A stretch of 64,000 nt of DNA from Kocuria rosea subsp. polaris (GCA_023896275.1 MLDA01000005.1:1-64000), one strand, 5' to 3'. Positions 39,753 to 48,928 are shown, counted from the stretch's first letter. Notes: generated by a model from the letters alone, not told the origin. Numbers and translations: made by a program.

Positions 39753-40907
39753 ATGAGCGAGAAGTCGCAGAATCAGCGGTCCGACGAAGGGCCGGACGAG
39801 TCGGGGCCGGCTGAGGCTCTCGGCGGCCGCGGAGCGGACGAGACGATCGCTGCCGGCGACGCGACGCGGTTCCCCGCGCGTGAGGCCCTCGGCGAACCGT
39901 CTGGCTCGGGTGAAGTCATCGACGCCGCCGAGTTGGCCGCAAGTGGGTACGCCACAGGTACCGGCGGCTCGGCAGCGCCGGAACCCGCAGCGGCGATGAC
40001 CGCTGACCGGCTCCCAGCCCCGCGCGATCGTGCGCCAGCTGCGGGGTGGCGACGTTGGATCTATCAGGCGACCCTCGGTCGGGTGAATGTCGGGGACGCC
40101 GACGCGGTGCGCTTGCGACGGCTTCGGGAGAGCGCTATCAAGGCCCAGCTGAGCGGCGGGACCAAGTACGTGACAGTGCTCTCCCGCAAGGGCGGCGTCG
40201 GCAAGACAACGGCGACGACGCTGCTGGGCATGGCTCTGGCCGAGGTACGGGAGGACCGGATCGCCGCCCTCGACGCGAACCCAGATCGCGGCACGCTCAG
40301 CGACCGTTCGCCGGGGCAGGCAAAATTCACGGCACGCCAGCTCGTTCAGAATCGGCACCTCGTCGATTCCTTCGCCAAAAGCTCGCAGTACGCTGCCCGG
40401 CAGGGATCCCGCCTGCACGTGCTGGCCTCTGATACGGACCCACACGTCGCCGGAGCGTTCGATGATTCGGACTACCACGCAGTCACCGAACTGATGGGAA
40501 AGTCTTACTCGATCGTGCTCACGGACTCCGGCACCGGGATGGTGCACTCGGTCATGCAGGGCTCGCTGGAGAAGTCGGACATGGTCGTCTTGGTCTCGGG
40601 CGCGAGTGTCGACGAGGCGCGGTCGGCCTCCGAGACCTTTTCGTGGCTTGAGGCGCACGGACGTCAGGATCTCGCGCGCAACGCGATCGTCGTGATCAAT
40701 CAGTCCGCAGGGCTCGCCCGCGGAGTCGACGTCGATGAGATCGAGGCCCACTTCGCGAGCCGGGTCGACTCGGTGGTGCGCCTGCCGTACGACCCGCACC
40801 TGGCGGAGGGCTCCGAAGTTTCCCTGGAGCGGTTGCGTCCGAGCACCCGCGAGGCCGTCATGGAGTTGGCCGCGCTCGTCGTCGACGAACTGCGCGACGC
40901 CCGCTGA
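39753..40907 (+). CDS. MinD/ParA-like ATPase with long disordered N-terminus
   Basis: 384 residues. About 100 acidic, Gly/Ala-rich residues precede a basic patch (AGWRRWIYQATLGRVNVG) and a P-loop SRKGGVGKTTATT. The switch region LTDSGTGMVHS replaces the usual DxPPG. Similar proteins occur near type VII secretion and cell-envelope genes in Actinobacteria. Its position near fadD15, plsC and aroG homologues corresponds to the Rv2184c ATPase of M. tuberculosis, an inference from gene order. ATG 39753 has GAGAGGGCG upstream. Confidence 0.8.
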   Translation: MSEKSQNQRSDEGPDESGPAEALGGRGADETIAAGDATRFPAREALGEPSGSGEVIDAAELAASGYATGTGGSAAPEPAAAMTADRLPAPRDRAPAAGWRRWIYQATLGRVNVGDADAVRLRRLRESAIKAQLSGGTKYVTVLSRKGGVGKTTATTLLGMALAEVREDRIAALDANPDRGTLSDRSPGQAKFTARQLVQNRHLVDSFAKSSQYAARQGSRLHVLASDTDPHVAGAFDDSDYHAVTELMGKSYSIVLTDSGTGMVHSVMQGSLEKSDMVVLVSGASVDEARSASETFSWLEAHGRQDLARNAIVVINQSAGLARGVDVDEIEAHFASRVDSVVRLPYDPHLAEGSEVSLERLRPSTREAVMELAALVVDELRDAR

Positions 40908-40928
40908 CGGGGCGCCGCGCAGAGGGGA

Positions 40929-42722
40929 CTACGACGAATAGATGTCGTCGATGACGTCCGCGTAGTCCGTGATGACCTTGGCGCGCTTGATCTTCATCGA
41001 CGGCGTCAGGTGCCCTGATTCCTCCGTGAAGTCGGACGGCACGATCCGGAACTGCTTGATCGCCTCGGCCTTCGAGACCTGTTCGTTGGCCTGCGCTACG
41101 ATCCGCTCGATCTCCTCGTGCAGTTGCGGGAGCTTGGCAGCCTCAGCGACGCCCACCGACCCCAGATCGTGGCGCTGGAGCCAGCCGGGCAGTGCTTCTT
41201 CGTCGATGGTGACCAGCGCCGAGATGAACGGCTTCTGGTCCCCGATGACGACGCACTGGGAGACGATCGCGTGGGAGCGGATCCTGTCCTCGAGCTGGGC
41301 AGGGATGACGTTCTTGCCGCCGGCGGTCACGAGGATCTCCTTTTTGCGCCCCGTGATCCGCAAGCAGCCGTCGTCGTCCAGCTGCCCGATGTCTCCGGTG
41401 TGGAACCATCCGTCACGGATCGCTTCGGCTGTCAGGTCGTCGCGCTTGTAGTACCCGCGCATGACGCACACACCCTTGGCGAGGATTTCGCCGTCGTCGG
41501 CGATCTTCACGGCGTTACCCGGAAGCGGCGCCCCGACCGTGCCGACTTTGATGAGGTCCGGCGTATTCACCGTGATCGGGGCCGTGGTCTCCGTGAGGCC
41601 GTAGCCCTCGAGAATCGTGACGCCGAGGCCGCGGAAAAAGTGTCCGAGGCGTTCGCCGAGTGGTGCGCCACCCGAGACGGCATGGGTGACCTTACCGCCC
41701 ATGGCCGCGCGGATCTTGCTGTAGAGCAGCTTGTCGAACAGCTTGTGCTTGAGGTCGAGTAGCAGGCCCGGCCCGCCGTTCTCCTGCGCCCGCGACCAGG
41801 CAATCGCCGTGTCGGCGGCCGCATGGAAGATCTTGCCCTTGCCCGCGTCTTCGGCCTTGAGCATCGAGTTGTTGTACACCTTCTCGAAGACCCGCGGAAC
41901 GGCCAAGAGGTACGTCGGTGCGAAGCTCTGCAGGTCGGGCAGCAAGTTCTTGACGTCCGGCGTGTGCCCGACCCTCGTGCCGGCGGCGACCGCCAGCACG
42001 GAGATGAACCGGGCGAAGACGTGAGCCAACGGCAGGAACATGAGGGTCGAGGACCCCGGATACACTATCGATTTCAGCGAGGCGACCCCGTTCTCGGAGA
42101 GCTCGACGAAGTTGGAGTGGGTCAACTCGCAACCCTTCGGGCGGCCGGTAGTGCCCGAGGTGTAGATGATGGTGGCCAGGGAGTCGAGCCCGAGCGAGGC
42201 GCGCCGGGCCTCGAGGTCGTCGTCGGAAACGCCGGCGCCAGCCTCGCGCAGCGCATCGAGTCCATCGTTCTCGAGCTGCCAGACGTGTTCGACCGGGAGC
42301 TGCTCCTGCTGGGCGGCCTGCCGGACGATGTTCTCGTGGCGTCCGGATTCGACGAACGCGGCCGCGGCTTCGGAATCGCCAAGGATCCACGCGACTTGCG
42401 AGGGCGAGGACGTTTCATAGACGGGTACCGAAACGCAACCGGCGAACCAGATCGCGAAGTCGACGAGGACCCATTCGTACCGGGTGCGGGACATGATGCC
42501 GATGCGTGCGCCCGGTTCGATGCCGGAGGCGATCAAGCCCTTGGCGATCTTGCGAACGTCGGCACCGAAGTCCCGCGCGGTGATGTCGCGCCAGGCCTCG
42601 TTCTCCGTGGGCACGGAGAACAGGGCCAAATTCTCGGGGCTCTCCTCCTGGCGAAGGACGAAGTCGGTGATGTTGGTGTCCGAGGGGCTGACGATCAGTG
42701 GGGCAACGCTCTTCTCGCGCAC
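40929..42722 (-). CDS. fadD15: Long-chain fatty acid-CoA ligase, FadD15 type
   Basis: 597 residues from GTG 42722, with AGGGAGGG upstream. ANL-superfamily motifs are present: YTSGTTGRPKGCELTH (P-loop), GYGLTETTAPI, and the hinge ITGRKKEILVTAGGKN with its Lys. It forms acyl-CoA from fatty acids with ATP. Members of this clade are about 600 residues, as here. It is convergent with the MinD-like gene and follows the esterase gene on the same strand after 96 bases, so the two may share a transcript. Confidence 0.92.
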   Translation of the reverse strand: MREKSVAPLIVSPSDTNITDFVLRQEESPENLALFSVPTENEAWRDITARDFGADVRKIAKGLIASGIEPGARIGIMSRTRYEWVLVDFAIWFAGCVSVPVYETSSPSQVAWILGDSEAAAAFVESGRHENIVRQAAQQEQLPVEHVWQLENDGLDALREAGAGVSDDDLEARRASLGLDSLATIIYTSGTTGRPKGCELTHSNFVELSENGVASLKSIVYPGSSTLMFLPLAHVFARFISVLAVAAGTRVGHTPDVKNLLPDLQSFAPTYLLAVPRVFEKVYNNSMLKAEDAGKGKIFHAAADTAIAWSRAQENGGPGLLLDLKHKLFDKLLYSKIRAAMGGKVTHAVSGGAPLGERLGHFFRGLGVTILEGYGLTETTAPITVNTPDLIKVGTVGAPLPGNAVKIADDGEILAKGVCVMRGYYKRDDLTAEAIRDGWFHTGDIGQLDDDGCLRITGRKKEILVTAGGKNVIPAQLEDRIRSHAIVSQCVVIGDQKPFISALVTIDEEALPGWLQRHDLGSVGVAEAAKLPQLHEEIERIVAQANEQVSKAEAIKQFRIVPSDFTEESGHLTPSMKIKRAKVITDYADVIDDIYSS

Positions 42723-42818
42723 GGGACCCTCCCTAGTGAGTTGTCTTGGTGTTGATGATACGCCACGGGCGTGGCCCACATCACAGTGCTACTGAATGGT
42801 AACAAGTTTCGCAGCTGA

Positions 42819-43661
42819 TCAGTCACGAAGCGCCGTATTGGCATCGAAAAATCTCAGGGTCTCGGTGAAGATGAGTTGGTCGTCGTGGTCGAGTGTCGCG
42901 ACGTGGAAGCTCTCCTCTAGGCGCACGATGTGTCGCCGGCTCGAGGGCGTGCCCAGTCGGCGCTGCAGAACGGCCATGCTTGTTTCGGGAACCACGTGGT
43001 CGGTTGCCGAGCGGAACACAATCGTCGGCGCGGTCACCTGCGGCAGCGTCGCGGTCGCCTGTCGCATGAGCCGCCCCAGCTGGTCGACGGCGGCCATCGG
43101 CGTTCGCGCGTAGGCCTGCTCATCCTGCCCGGGCCGTGCGATGTCATTGGCGATTGCGGCGACCGACCGGACGCCCAGCTTGAGGACGCGGGCGGCGTGT
43201 GCGGTCGGATTCGCGAACGTGAGTGCAGGGTTTACCAGCGCCAGCCCCGCGGGCGCACGGCGGGCAGCAAGATCGAGGGCCAGCGCGCCGCCCATCGATA
43301 GGCCGCAGACGTAGACGCGCTCGTGGTTGCGCTGGAGCTCGTCGTACGCGGTCCTGACGGCAGCTCGCCAGGCCGACCACGGCGTGCGCGCGAGTTCGGG
43401 CCAGCTCGTGCAGTGCCCGGGCAGGACGGGCAGGCTGACCGCGTATCCGGCGTTGAGCAGGGACTCGGCCCACGGTCGCATGCTCGCGGGGGAGGAAGTG
43501 AAACCGTGAATGACGAGGGCGGCCACCCCCGGACGTTCTTCGGAGACCGAGCGGGCCATGACGGGCGCGGTCAGCGAGCCGGGCAGGTGGGTGAGACGCG
43601 GAGGCGTGACGCCGTCGTCGTCCGTGGCCCGGGGTTGGACCGGGTTCGATGATGCGCTCAT
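42819..43661 (-). CDS. Carboxylesterase/monoacylglycerol lipase-like hydrolase
   Basis: 280 residues. The lid-type lipase motif LVIHGFTSSPASM, the nucleophile GLSMGGAL, Asp in SATDHVVP and His in ESFHVATLDHD give a complete triad like that of Est30-type carboxylesterases (YvaK) and bacterial monoacylglycerol lipases. No signal peptide. ATG 43661 has CAGGAG 5 bases upstream. The pairing with an acyl-CoA synthetase suggests release and activation of fatty acids. Confidence 0.88.
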   Translation of the reverse strand: MSASSNPVQPRATDDDGVTPPRLTHLPGSLTAPVMARSVSEERPGVAALVIHGFTSSPASMRPWAESLLNAGYAVSLPVLPGHCTSWPELARTPWSAWRAAVRTAYDELQRNHERVYVCGLSMGGALALDLAARRAPAGLALVNPALTFANPTAHAARVLKLGVRSVAAIANDIARPGQDEQAYARTPMAAVDQLGRLMRQATATLPQVTAPTIVFRSATDHVVPETSMAVLQRRLGTPSSRRHIVRLEESFHVATLDHDDQLIFTETLRFFDANTALRD

Positions 43662-43805
43662 GGGACTCCTGAGAGAGAAGCGAATCGGCCGCGGGAAGCA
43701 CCCGTGGCTGGGTTGTGCCTAAAGTAGAGCCTAGACGACTGCCGCTCGTCATCCGGCCTTCGCCGGATCGGGCGCCACGCGAACAACTGGCGGAAGGCGA
43801 ACCCT

Positions 43806-44546
43806 GTGTTCTATTGGGTGATGAAGCGGCTCTTTATCGGACCGTTGGTGAAGATGCTGTTCCGGCCGTGGGTGAAGGGGCTCGACAACGTGCCGGCCGA
43901 AGGAGGGGCCATCCTGGCCAGCAACCACCTCTCCGTCTCGGATTCGGTATTCCTCCCGGTCGAAGTGGAAAGACCCGTCGTGTTTCTGGCCAAGAGCGAC
44001 TACTTCACAGGTCGAGGGCTCAAGGGCAAGGTCACGGCGGCGTTCTTCCGGATGACCAACCAATTGCCCATGGACCGCTCAGGCGGCAAGGCCTCAGAGC
44101 AGTCACTCGGAGCCGGGGAGAAGACGCTCCTCGACGGAAATCTTCTCGGCATCTACCCCGAGGGCACCCGAAGCCCGGACGGCCGGCTCTACCGCGGCAA
44201 GCTCGGCGTCGCCAAGCTGGCACTCGCGACCGGCGTGCCCGTGATTCCCATCGCAATGATCGGCACGGACAAGGTCCAGCCGATCGGCAAGACGGTGCCG
44301 AACATCCGGCGCGTCGGCATGATCATCGGCGAACCCTTGGATTTCTCGCGCTACGCGGGCCTCGAGGATGACCGCTTCGTGCAGCGCTCAGTGACGGACG
44401 AGATCATGTACGCGATCATGCGCCTGTCGGGGCAGGAGTATGCGGACGTCTACGCCACCACAGTGAAGAACCAGCTTGCGGCCGAGCGCAAGGCGGCTGC
44501 GGCGAAGGCCACGCGGGCCGACCGCGGGGGTTCGGACGCGGCCTGA
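43806..44546 (+). CDS. PlsC-type 1-acyl-sn-glycerol-3-phosphate acyltransferase
   Basis: 246 residues. Acyltransferase motifs are intact: NHLSVSDS (NHX4D), YPEGTRSPDG (with the glycerophosphate-binding residues) and VPVIPIAM. The N-terminal ~25 residues are hydrophobic and basic, suggesting membrane association. It probably makes phosphatidic acid or acylates another glycolipid; homologue Rv2182c occupies the same neighbourhood. GTG 43806 is preceded by GGCGGAAGGCGA. It is divergent from the esterase, so lipid genes flank a shared 144-base promoter region. Confidence 0.88.
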   Translation: MFYWVMKRLFIGPLVKMLFRPWVKGLDNVPAEGGAILASNHLSVSDSVFLPVEVERPVVFLAKSDYFTGRGLKGKVTAAFFRMTNQLPMDRSGGKASEQSLGAGEKTLLDGNLLGIYPEGTRSPDGRLYRGKLGVAKLALATGVPVIPIAMIGTDKVQPIGKTVPNIRRVGMIIGEPLDFSRYAGLEDDRFVQRSVTDEIMYAIMRLSGQEYADVYATTVKNQLAAERKAAAAKATRADRGGSDAA

Positions 44547-44602
44547 ACCGCGTGCGGTGCCCATATTACGGACCGAAGTACGGGCCCGGGCCGGTTGGGT
44601 TC

Positions 44603-44608
44603 TACTCT
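44603..44608 (+). promoter_or_regulatory. -10 element of aroG, predicted leaderless transcript
   Basis: TACTCT is followed by 7 bases and then the GTG start of the DAHP synthase gene. No ribosome binding site is seen. Confidence 0.5.
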
Positions 44609-44615
44609 GGTAGTT

Positions 44616-46013
44616 GTGAGCGAGACTGGAACCGAATCCGCGCCGTTGACGGCGCCTGTCCCTGGCCCTGCGACTGACCCCGGGCTCGACGCCTGGCGCG
44701 AGCTGCCGATCAAACAGCAGCCGAGCTGGAGCGGCACCGACGAGCACCGGCGTGCTGTCGACGAGCTGGCATCTTTGCCGCCACTGGTCTTTGCCGGAGA
44801 GGTCGATATCCTCCGCGAACGCCTGGCCGAGGCGGCGAAGGGGCGTGCCTTCCTGCTGCAGGGAGGTGACTGCGCCGAGACCTTCGAAGGGGCGACCGCC
44901 GACCGGATCAGTGCCCGCGTCAAGACGATCCTGCAGATGTCCGTGGTGCTGACCTACGGCGCCTCGATGCCCGTGATCAAGATGGGGCGCATGGCCGGGC
45001 AGTTCGCCAAGCCGCGCTCGTCGGACATGGAGACTCGCGACGGCGTGACGCTGCCGGCCTTCCGTGGCGAGATCGTCAACGGCTACGACTTCACTGAGGA
45101 GTCCCGCCGGCACGACCCGGCGCGTATGGTGCAGGCGTACCACACGTCGGCCTCGACCCTGAACCTGATTCGGGCCTTCACCCAAGGCGGCTTCGCTGAC
45201 CTGCGCGCCGTACATCAGTGGAACCAGGGCTTCCGGGCCAACCCGGCTTACAAGCAGTACGAGTCCCTCGCTGCTGAGATCGACCGTGCGGTGCGCTTCA
45301 TGGAGGCCTGCGGTGCCGACTTCGAGGCACTCAAGCGGACCGAATTCTTCGCCGCGCACGAGGCCCTGTTGCTCGACTACGAGCGCCCGCTGACACGCAC
45401 GGATTCACGCACGGGCCAGCCCTACGACACCTCCGGCCACTTCCTGTGGATCGGCGAGCGGACCCGCGAACTGGACGGGGCGCACGTTGATTTCCTCTCG
45501 CGTGTGCGCAACCCGATCGGTGTCAAGCTCGGCCCGACGACGACCCCCGACGACGCCCTTGCTCTGATCGACAAGCTGGACCCCACCCGCGAGCCGGGCC
45601 GCCTGACCTTCATCTCGCGCATGGGTGCGCAGAACATCCGCGAAAAGCTGCCGAATCTTGTCGAGAAGGTCACCGCCTCCGGCGCGGAGGTCGTCTGGGT
45701 GACGGACCCGATGCACGGCAACACGGTCACGAGCGCCAACGGCTACAAGACTCGCCGGTTCGACGACGTCATGGACGAGGTCCGCGGATTCTTCGAAGTC
45801 CACGACAGCCTCGGCACGGTCGCCGGCGGCCTGCACGTGGAGATGACCGGCGACGACGTTGCCGAGTGCCTCGGCGGGGCCGACCCGATCCGCGAGGAGC
45901 AGTTCGACGACCTCTACGAGTCGCTCTGCGATCCGCGCCTCAACCACCGGCAGTCCCTCGAGATGGCCTTTCTCGTCTCGGGTGCGTTGGCCGCCCGCGG
46001 GCCGCGCGGCTAA
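44616..46013 (+). CDS. aroG: Class II (plant-type) DAHP synthase
   Basis: 465 residues. It condenses phosphoenolpyruvate and erythrose-4-phosphate, the entry step of the shikimate pathway. Class II hallmarks are LLQGGDCAETFEG, the metal-binding Cys/His/Glu/Asp set and VWVTDPMHGNT. GTG 44616 is used; an in-frame TTG at 44595 lies within the promoter. Upstream is a -10 hexamer but no ribosome binding site, so the mRNA is probably leaderless. A strong terminator follows the stop. The gene is near the PASTA kinase as in mycobacteria. Confidence 0.95.
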   Translation: MSETGTESAPLTAPVPGPATDPGLDAWRELPIKQQPSWSGTDEHRRAVDELASLPPLVFAGEVDILRERLAEAAKGRAFLLQGGDCAETFEGATADRISARVKTILQMSVVLTYGASMPVIKMGRMAGQFAKPRSSDMETRDGVTLPAFRGEIVNGYDFTEESRRHDPARMVQAYHTSASTLNLIRAFTQGGFADLRAVHQWNQGFRANPAYKQYESLAAEIDRAVRFMEACGADFEALKRTEFFAAHEALLLDYERPLTRTDSRTGQPYDTSGHFLWIGERTRELDGAHVDFLSRVRNPIGVKLGPTTTPDDALALIDKLDPTREPGRLTFISRMGAQNIREKLPNLVEKVTASGAEVVWVTDPMHGNTVTSANGYKTRRFDDVMDEVRGFFEVHDSLGTVAGGLHVEMTGDDVAECLGGADPIREEQFDDLYESLCDPRLNHRQSLEMAFLVSGALAARGPRG

Positions 46014-46028
46014 CGGCGAACCAGTCCG

Positions 46029-46075
46029 GACGACGGCGTCCGGTGCCCCGACGCGGGGCGCCGGACGCCGTCGTC
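46029..46075 (+). terminator. Terminator of aroG
   Basis: A 15-bp outer stem (46029-46043 with 46061-46075) continues into a GC-rich inner stem with a small loop. It ends just before the -10 of the next gene, so termination and initiation are packed within 20 bases. Confidence 0.8.
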
Positions 46076-46076
46076 G

Positions 46077-46082
46077 TATGGT
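46077..46082 (+). promoter_or_regulatory. -10 element of the membrane-protein gene at 46089
   Basis: TATGGT is followed by 6 bases and then ATG 46089, with no ribosome binding site. The upstream flank is the descending arm of the aroG terminator. Confidence 0.45.
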
Positions 46083-46088
46083 GGAACT

Positions 46089-46529
46089 ATGTATCTTGAC
46101 GTGGACTACCTCACGCCGATGCTCCAGGTCTCCGCGGCGGTGTTATGCCTGTTGGCCGCGATGCCGCTGGGTCTGCACGCCTTGGCCCGGTGGATCGCGT
46201 TCCGACGCCTGGACCCTGCGCGCCGCACCTACGCGTTTCGCAGCAGCATCCGGAACGAGGCCGTGACCGGAGGGGTGCTCTTCGTCGCGGCGGCGACCTT
46301 CGCCGGGCTTGGACTGGCTGGACTCGCAACGGCCGAGGAGAATCTCCGGGCCAACATCCTCTGGGCGTATCCGGAGGTGGATGCGATCGAAGCCTACGCG
46401 TGGAACGGCTCGTCTGCGATCGTCGACGTCGTGATGACCTCGGGGGAGCGGCACACCTCCCGGCAGGTGGACATCCTCATCGATGGCACGCCGCACCTTG
46501 AGCTGCCGCCGGTCGGCGCCGAGGACTGA
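46089..46529 (+). CDS. Small membrane protein of unknown function
   Basis: 146 residues. Two hydrophobic segments (about 12-30 and 58-80) are separated by a basic loop and followed by a ~65-residue extracytoplasmic or cytoplasmic soluble tail. I recognise no family. The gene is packed between aroG and the convergent PASTA kinase; the two stop codons abut within TGATCA at 46527-46532 with no terminator between them. Start is set by the ATG next to a -10 hexamer. Confidence 0.7.
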   Translation: MYLDVDYLTPMLQVSAAVLCLLAAMPLGLHALARWIAFRRLDPARRTYAFRSSIRNEAVTGGVLFVAAATFAGLGLAGLATAEENLRANILWAYPEVDAIEAYAWNGSSAIVDVVMTSGERHTSRQVDILIDGTPHLELPPVGAED

Positions 46530-48548
46530 TCAGACCACGGTGATCGTGATCGTCGATCCCTCGGCCGCGCTGCCGTCTGCGGGGTCCTGGTCGCGCACGG
46601 TGCCGAAGTAACCACCGAGGATCTTCTCCACCTTGACATCGAACCCCAGCTCTTTCAGCTCGGCCTCGGCAGTGCTGGCCTGCCGGCCGACGAAGTTGGG
46701 GACGTCGATCATACGTGGGCCCTTGGAGACGACGTACGAAACCGTGCCGCCGCGCTCCAGCTTGCCTTTCGCGGGATTCTGAGAGATGACGTGGCCCTTC
46801 GCCACGGACGTGCTGAACTCTTCGCCGTCCCTCGTGCCCGCGAGCCCGGCGGCCGTCAGCAGCCGATCGGCGGCATCTTTTGTTTCTCCCGTGATGTCGG
46901 GTACGTCGACCGGGGCCGGGCCGAGTGAGACCACGAAGGAGACCTCGGTGCCGCGGCGTACCTGTTCATCGGCCGCGGGTTCCTGGTCCAGTACTTCCCC
47001 GGCGGGAATCGACTCATCATGGGACTCGTTGACCGTACCTGTCACCAGTTCGGCCCGGCCGATGGCGTTCTCGGCGTCGTCCTGCGTCCGCCCGCGAATA
47101 TTGGGGACGGCGAAGAGCTCCGGCCCGCGGGAAACAATGAGCTCGACGTCCTGGTAGCGGCGGATGGCGTTGTTCGCGGGTGGGTTCGTGCCAACGATCA
47201 GGCCTTCGTCGACTTGGTCGTCGTAGACCTCGGAACGCGCCGAAGCGACGCCGAGGGCGGTCAGCTCCGCCGCCGCCTCGGCGGCCGGGCGGCCCTGCAG
47301 GACGGGAACGGTGACCTGAGCGCCGGGGCCCATGCCGAAGAACCAGCCAGCCGTGCCGAGTACTGCCGCCAGCACGAGGACCAGTAGCGCCCACAGCCAT
47401 GCGCGCCGTCGCGGGTGGGACTCCAACGTCTTCAAGGGGATCTGGGCCTGCTTTTTCCATTGTTTCTGTTCGCGCTTGGCGGTTCGCCGGGCCACGCGGG
47501 CAGAGGGTGTCGCGGTCGCGAACTCCGCGGGCGTCGCGGTAGGGAGCGGAACGTCCAGCGCGCGGGTTGCATCATTATGGGCTGGGATCACCGTCGTTGC
47601 GTCGCTGCGCGCGGCAATGACCTCTGTCGCGCCGTCCTCCGCCGCTGGCGGGCCGACGACGATCGTGTCCCCGGCGGATGCGCCGGTACCCAGGTCGAGT
47701 TGCGCAGCGGTCAAAGAACTGGCGATGTGCCGGAGTTCGCCGAGGAGTGCGCCGGCGTCGTGCGGACGGTTCTCGGGATCCTTGGCGGTGCACCACTCGA
47801 CCAGCTCGTCGAGGTCGGCGGCGAGGCCCGGGACGATCGTCGAGGGGGCGGGGACGGCCTCGTTGACGTGTTTGAGGGCGACGTTGATGGGCAGCTCGGC
47901 GGTGAACGGCTGGCGCCCGGTGAGGAGCTCGAACAACATGATGCCGACCGCATAGATGTCGCTGCGCTCGTCGGCGGGTTCGCCCGTGACCAGCTCGGGG
48001 GAGATGTACGCGACGGTGCCCACGAGCGTGCCCGAGGAGGTGTTGTTGCTCGCCGCGCGGGCCAGACCGAAGTCCGCGACCTTCACGCGCCCATCCTTGG
48101 TCAGGAGCACGTTCTCCGGCTTCATGTCGCGGTGGACGAGTCCGGCTTCGTGGGCGGCGGAGAGGCCTTCCACCACAGAGTCCATGAGTTTCAGCGCTTG
48201 CCGCGGGGCGAGCCGACCCTGCTCGCGCAGCACGTGGCGCAGGGTTTGTCCGCGCACGTACTCCATGACCAAATAGGCGTTCTCGCCGTCGATTCCCTGA
48301 TCGAGCACATTCACCACGTGCGGGTGCGAGAGCTTGGCCGCGTTGATGGCCTCGTCCTCGAAGCGCTCGACGGTCTTCGGGTCCTGAGCCAGATGCGGGT
48401 ACAGGATTTTGAGGGCGACCTCGCGGTGAAGCCGCTGGTCAGTGGCCAGATACACCGTGGACATGCCGCCGCGGGCCAGGCGGGAGTCCACCCGGTACCG
48501 GCCATCGATCGTTGCCCCGAAAAGGGGGTCGCTTCCCTGTGCTGCCAC
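46530..48548 (-). CDS. pknL: PASTA-domain Ser/Thr protein kinase (PknL/PknB type)
   Basis: 672 residues from GTG 48548; upstream in-frame sequence is untranslated. The kinase domain (about 12-270) has GGMSTVYL, Lys in VALKIL, HRDMKPEN and DFGLAR. A basic juxtamembrane region leads to one membrane helix (~ residues 400-420), then four PASTA repeats of about 66 residues each that bind muropeptides outside the cell. The neighbourhood with aroG and plsC matches pknL of M. tuberculosis and C. glutamicum; pknB would be the alternative name. GarA (32383) is a plausible substrate. A -10 hexamer 6 bases upstream suggests a leaderless mRNA. Confidence 0.88.
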   Translation of the reverse strand: MAAQGSDPLFGATIDGRYRVDSRLARGGMSTVYLATDQRLHREVALKILYPHLAQDPKTVERFEDEAINAAKLSHPHVVNVLDQGIDGENAYLVMEYVRGQTLRHVLREQGRLAPRQALKLMDSVVEGLSAAHEAGLVHRDMKPENVLLTKDGRVKVADFGLARAASNNTSSGTLVGTVAYISPELVTGEPADERSDIYAVGIMLFELLTGRQPFTAELPINVALKHVNEAVPAPSTIVPGLAADLDELVEWCTAKDPENRPHDAGALLGELRHIASSLTAAQLDLGTGASAGDTIVVGPPAAEDGATEVIAARSDATTVIPAHNDATRALDVPLPTATPAEFATATPSARVARRTAKREQKQWKKQAQIPLKTLESHPRRRAWLWALLVLVLAAVLGTAGWFFGMGPGAQVTVPVLQGRPAAEAAAELTALGVASARSEVYDDQVDEGLIVGTNPPANNAIRRYQDVELIVSRGPELFAVPNIRGRTQDDAENAIGRAELVTGTVNESHDESIPAGEVLDQEPAADEQVRRGTEVSFVVSLGPAPVDVPDITGETKDAADRLLTAAGLAGTRDGEEFSTSVAKGHVISQNPAKGKLERGGTVSYVVSKGPRMIDVPNFVGRQASTAEAELKELGFDVKVEKILGGYFGTVRDQDPADGSAAEGSTITITVV

Positions 48549-48554
48549 CCTTCG

Positions 48555-48560
48555 ATCGTA
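48555..48560 (-). promoter_or_regulatory. -10 element of the PASTA kinase gene
   Basis: On the minus strand TACGAT is followed by 6 bases and then GTG 48548. No ribosome binding site is visible. Confidence 0.5.
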
Positions 48561-48627
48561 GCGACCCGGTGCAGGATTCTGGCGGATCAACGCGGCGTCC
48601 CGGTGGCGCGGGGAAGTGAAAACAACA

Positions 48628-48664
48628 ACGGCGGGCCGCCCCGGAGAGTGGGGCGGCCCGCCGT
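48628..48664 (-). terminator. Terminator of whiB1
   Basis: A 15-bp stem (48628-48642 with 48650-48664) has a 7-base loop. Read on the minus strand it is followed by TGTTGTTTTCA, a U-rich tail. It lies 15 bases after the whiB1 stop. Confidence 0.88.
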
Positions 48665-48679
48665 CGTCGGCCGGTCCTG

Positions 48680-48928
48680 TTAAGACGCGCGCCGGGCGCG
48701 TGCGGCGCGGCGCTTCAGGGCGCGGCGCTCGTCTTCGCTCATGCCGCCCCAGACGCCGGCGTCCTGGCCGCTCTCGATGGCCCACTGCAGGCAGGTGTCG
48801 ATCACCTCGCACGTGCGGCACACGCTCTTGGCCTCTTCGATCTGGAGCAAGGCCGGGCCCGTGTTCCCGACGGGGAAGAAAAGCTCCGGGTCCTTTTCCA
48901 GGCAGGCCGCGCGACTACGCCAATCCAT
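48680..48928 (-). CDS. whiB1: WhiB1-type iron-sulfur transcriptional regulator
   Basis: 82 residues. Cys9, Cys37, Cys40 and Cys46 form the [4Fe-4S] ligand set, followed by GVWGGMSEDERRALKRR, the WhiB turn and basic C-terminal segment. The length and the MDWR N-terminus match WhiB1, an essential regulator that partners with the primary sigma factor and responds to nitric oxide in mycobacteria. AAGGAG lies about 11 bases upstream. A perfect inverted repeat sits at its promoter. Confidence 0.93.
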   Translation of the reverse strand: MDWRSRAACLEKDPELFFPVGNTGPALLQIEEAKSVCRTCEVIDTCLQWAIESGQDAGVWGGMSEDERRALKRRAARARRAS

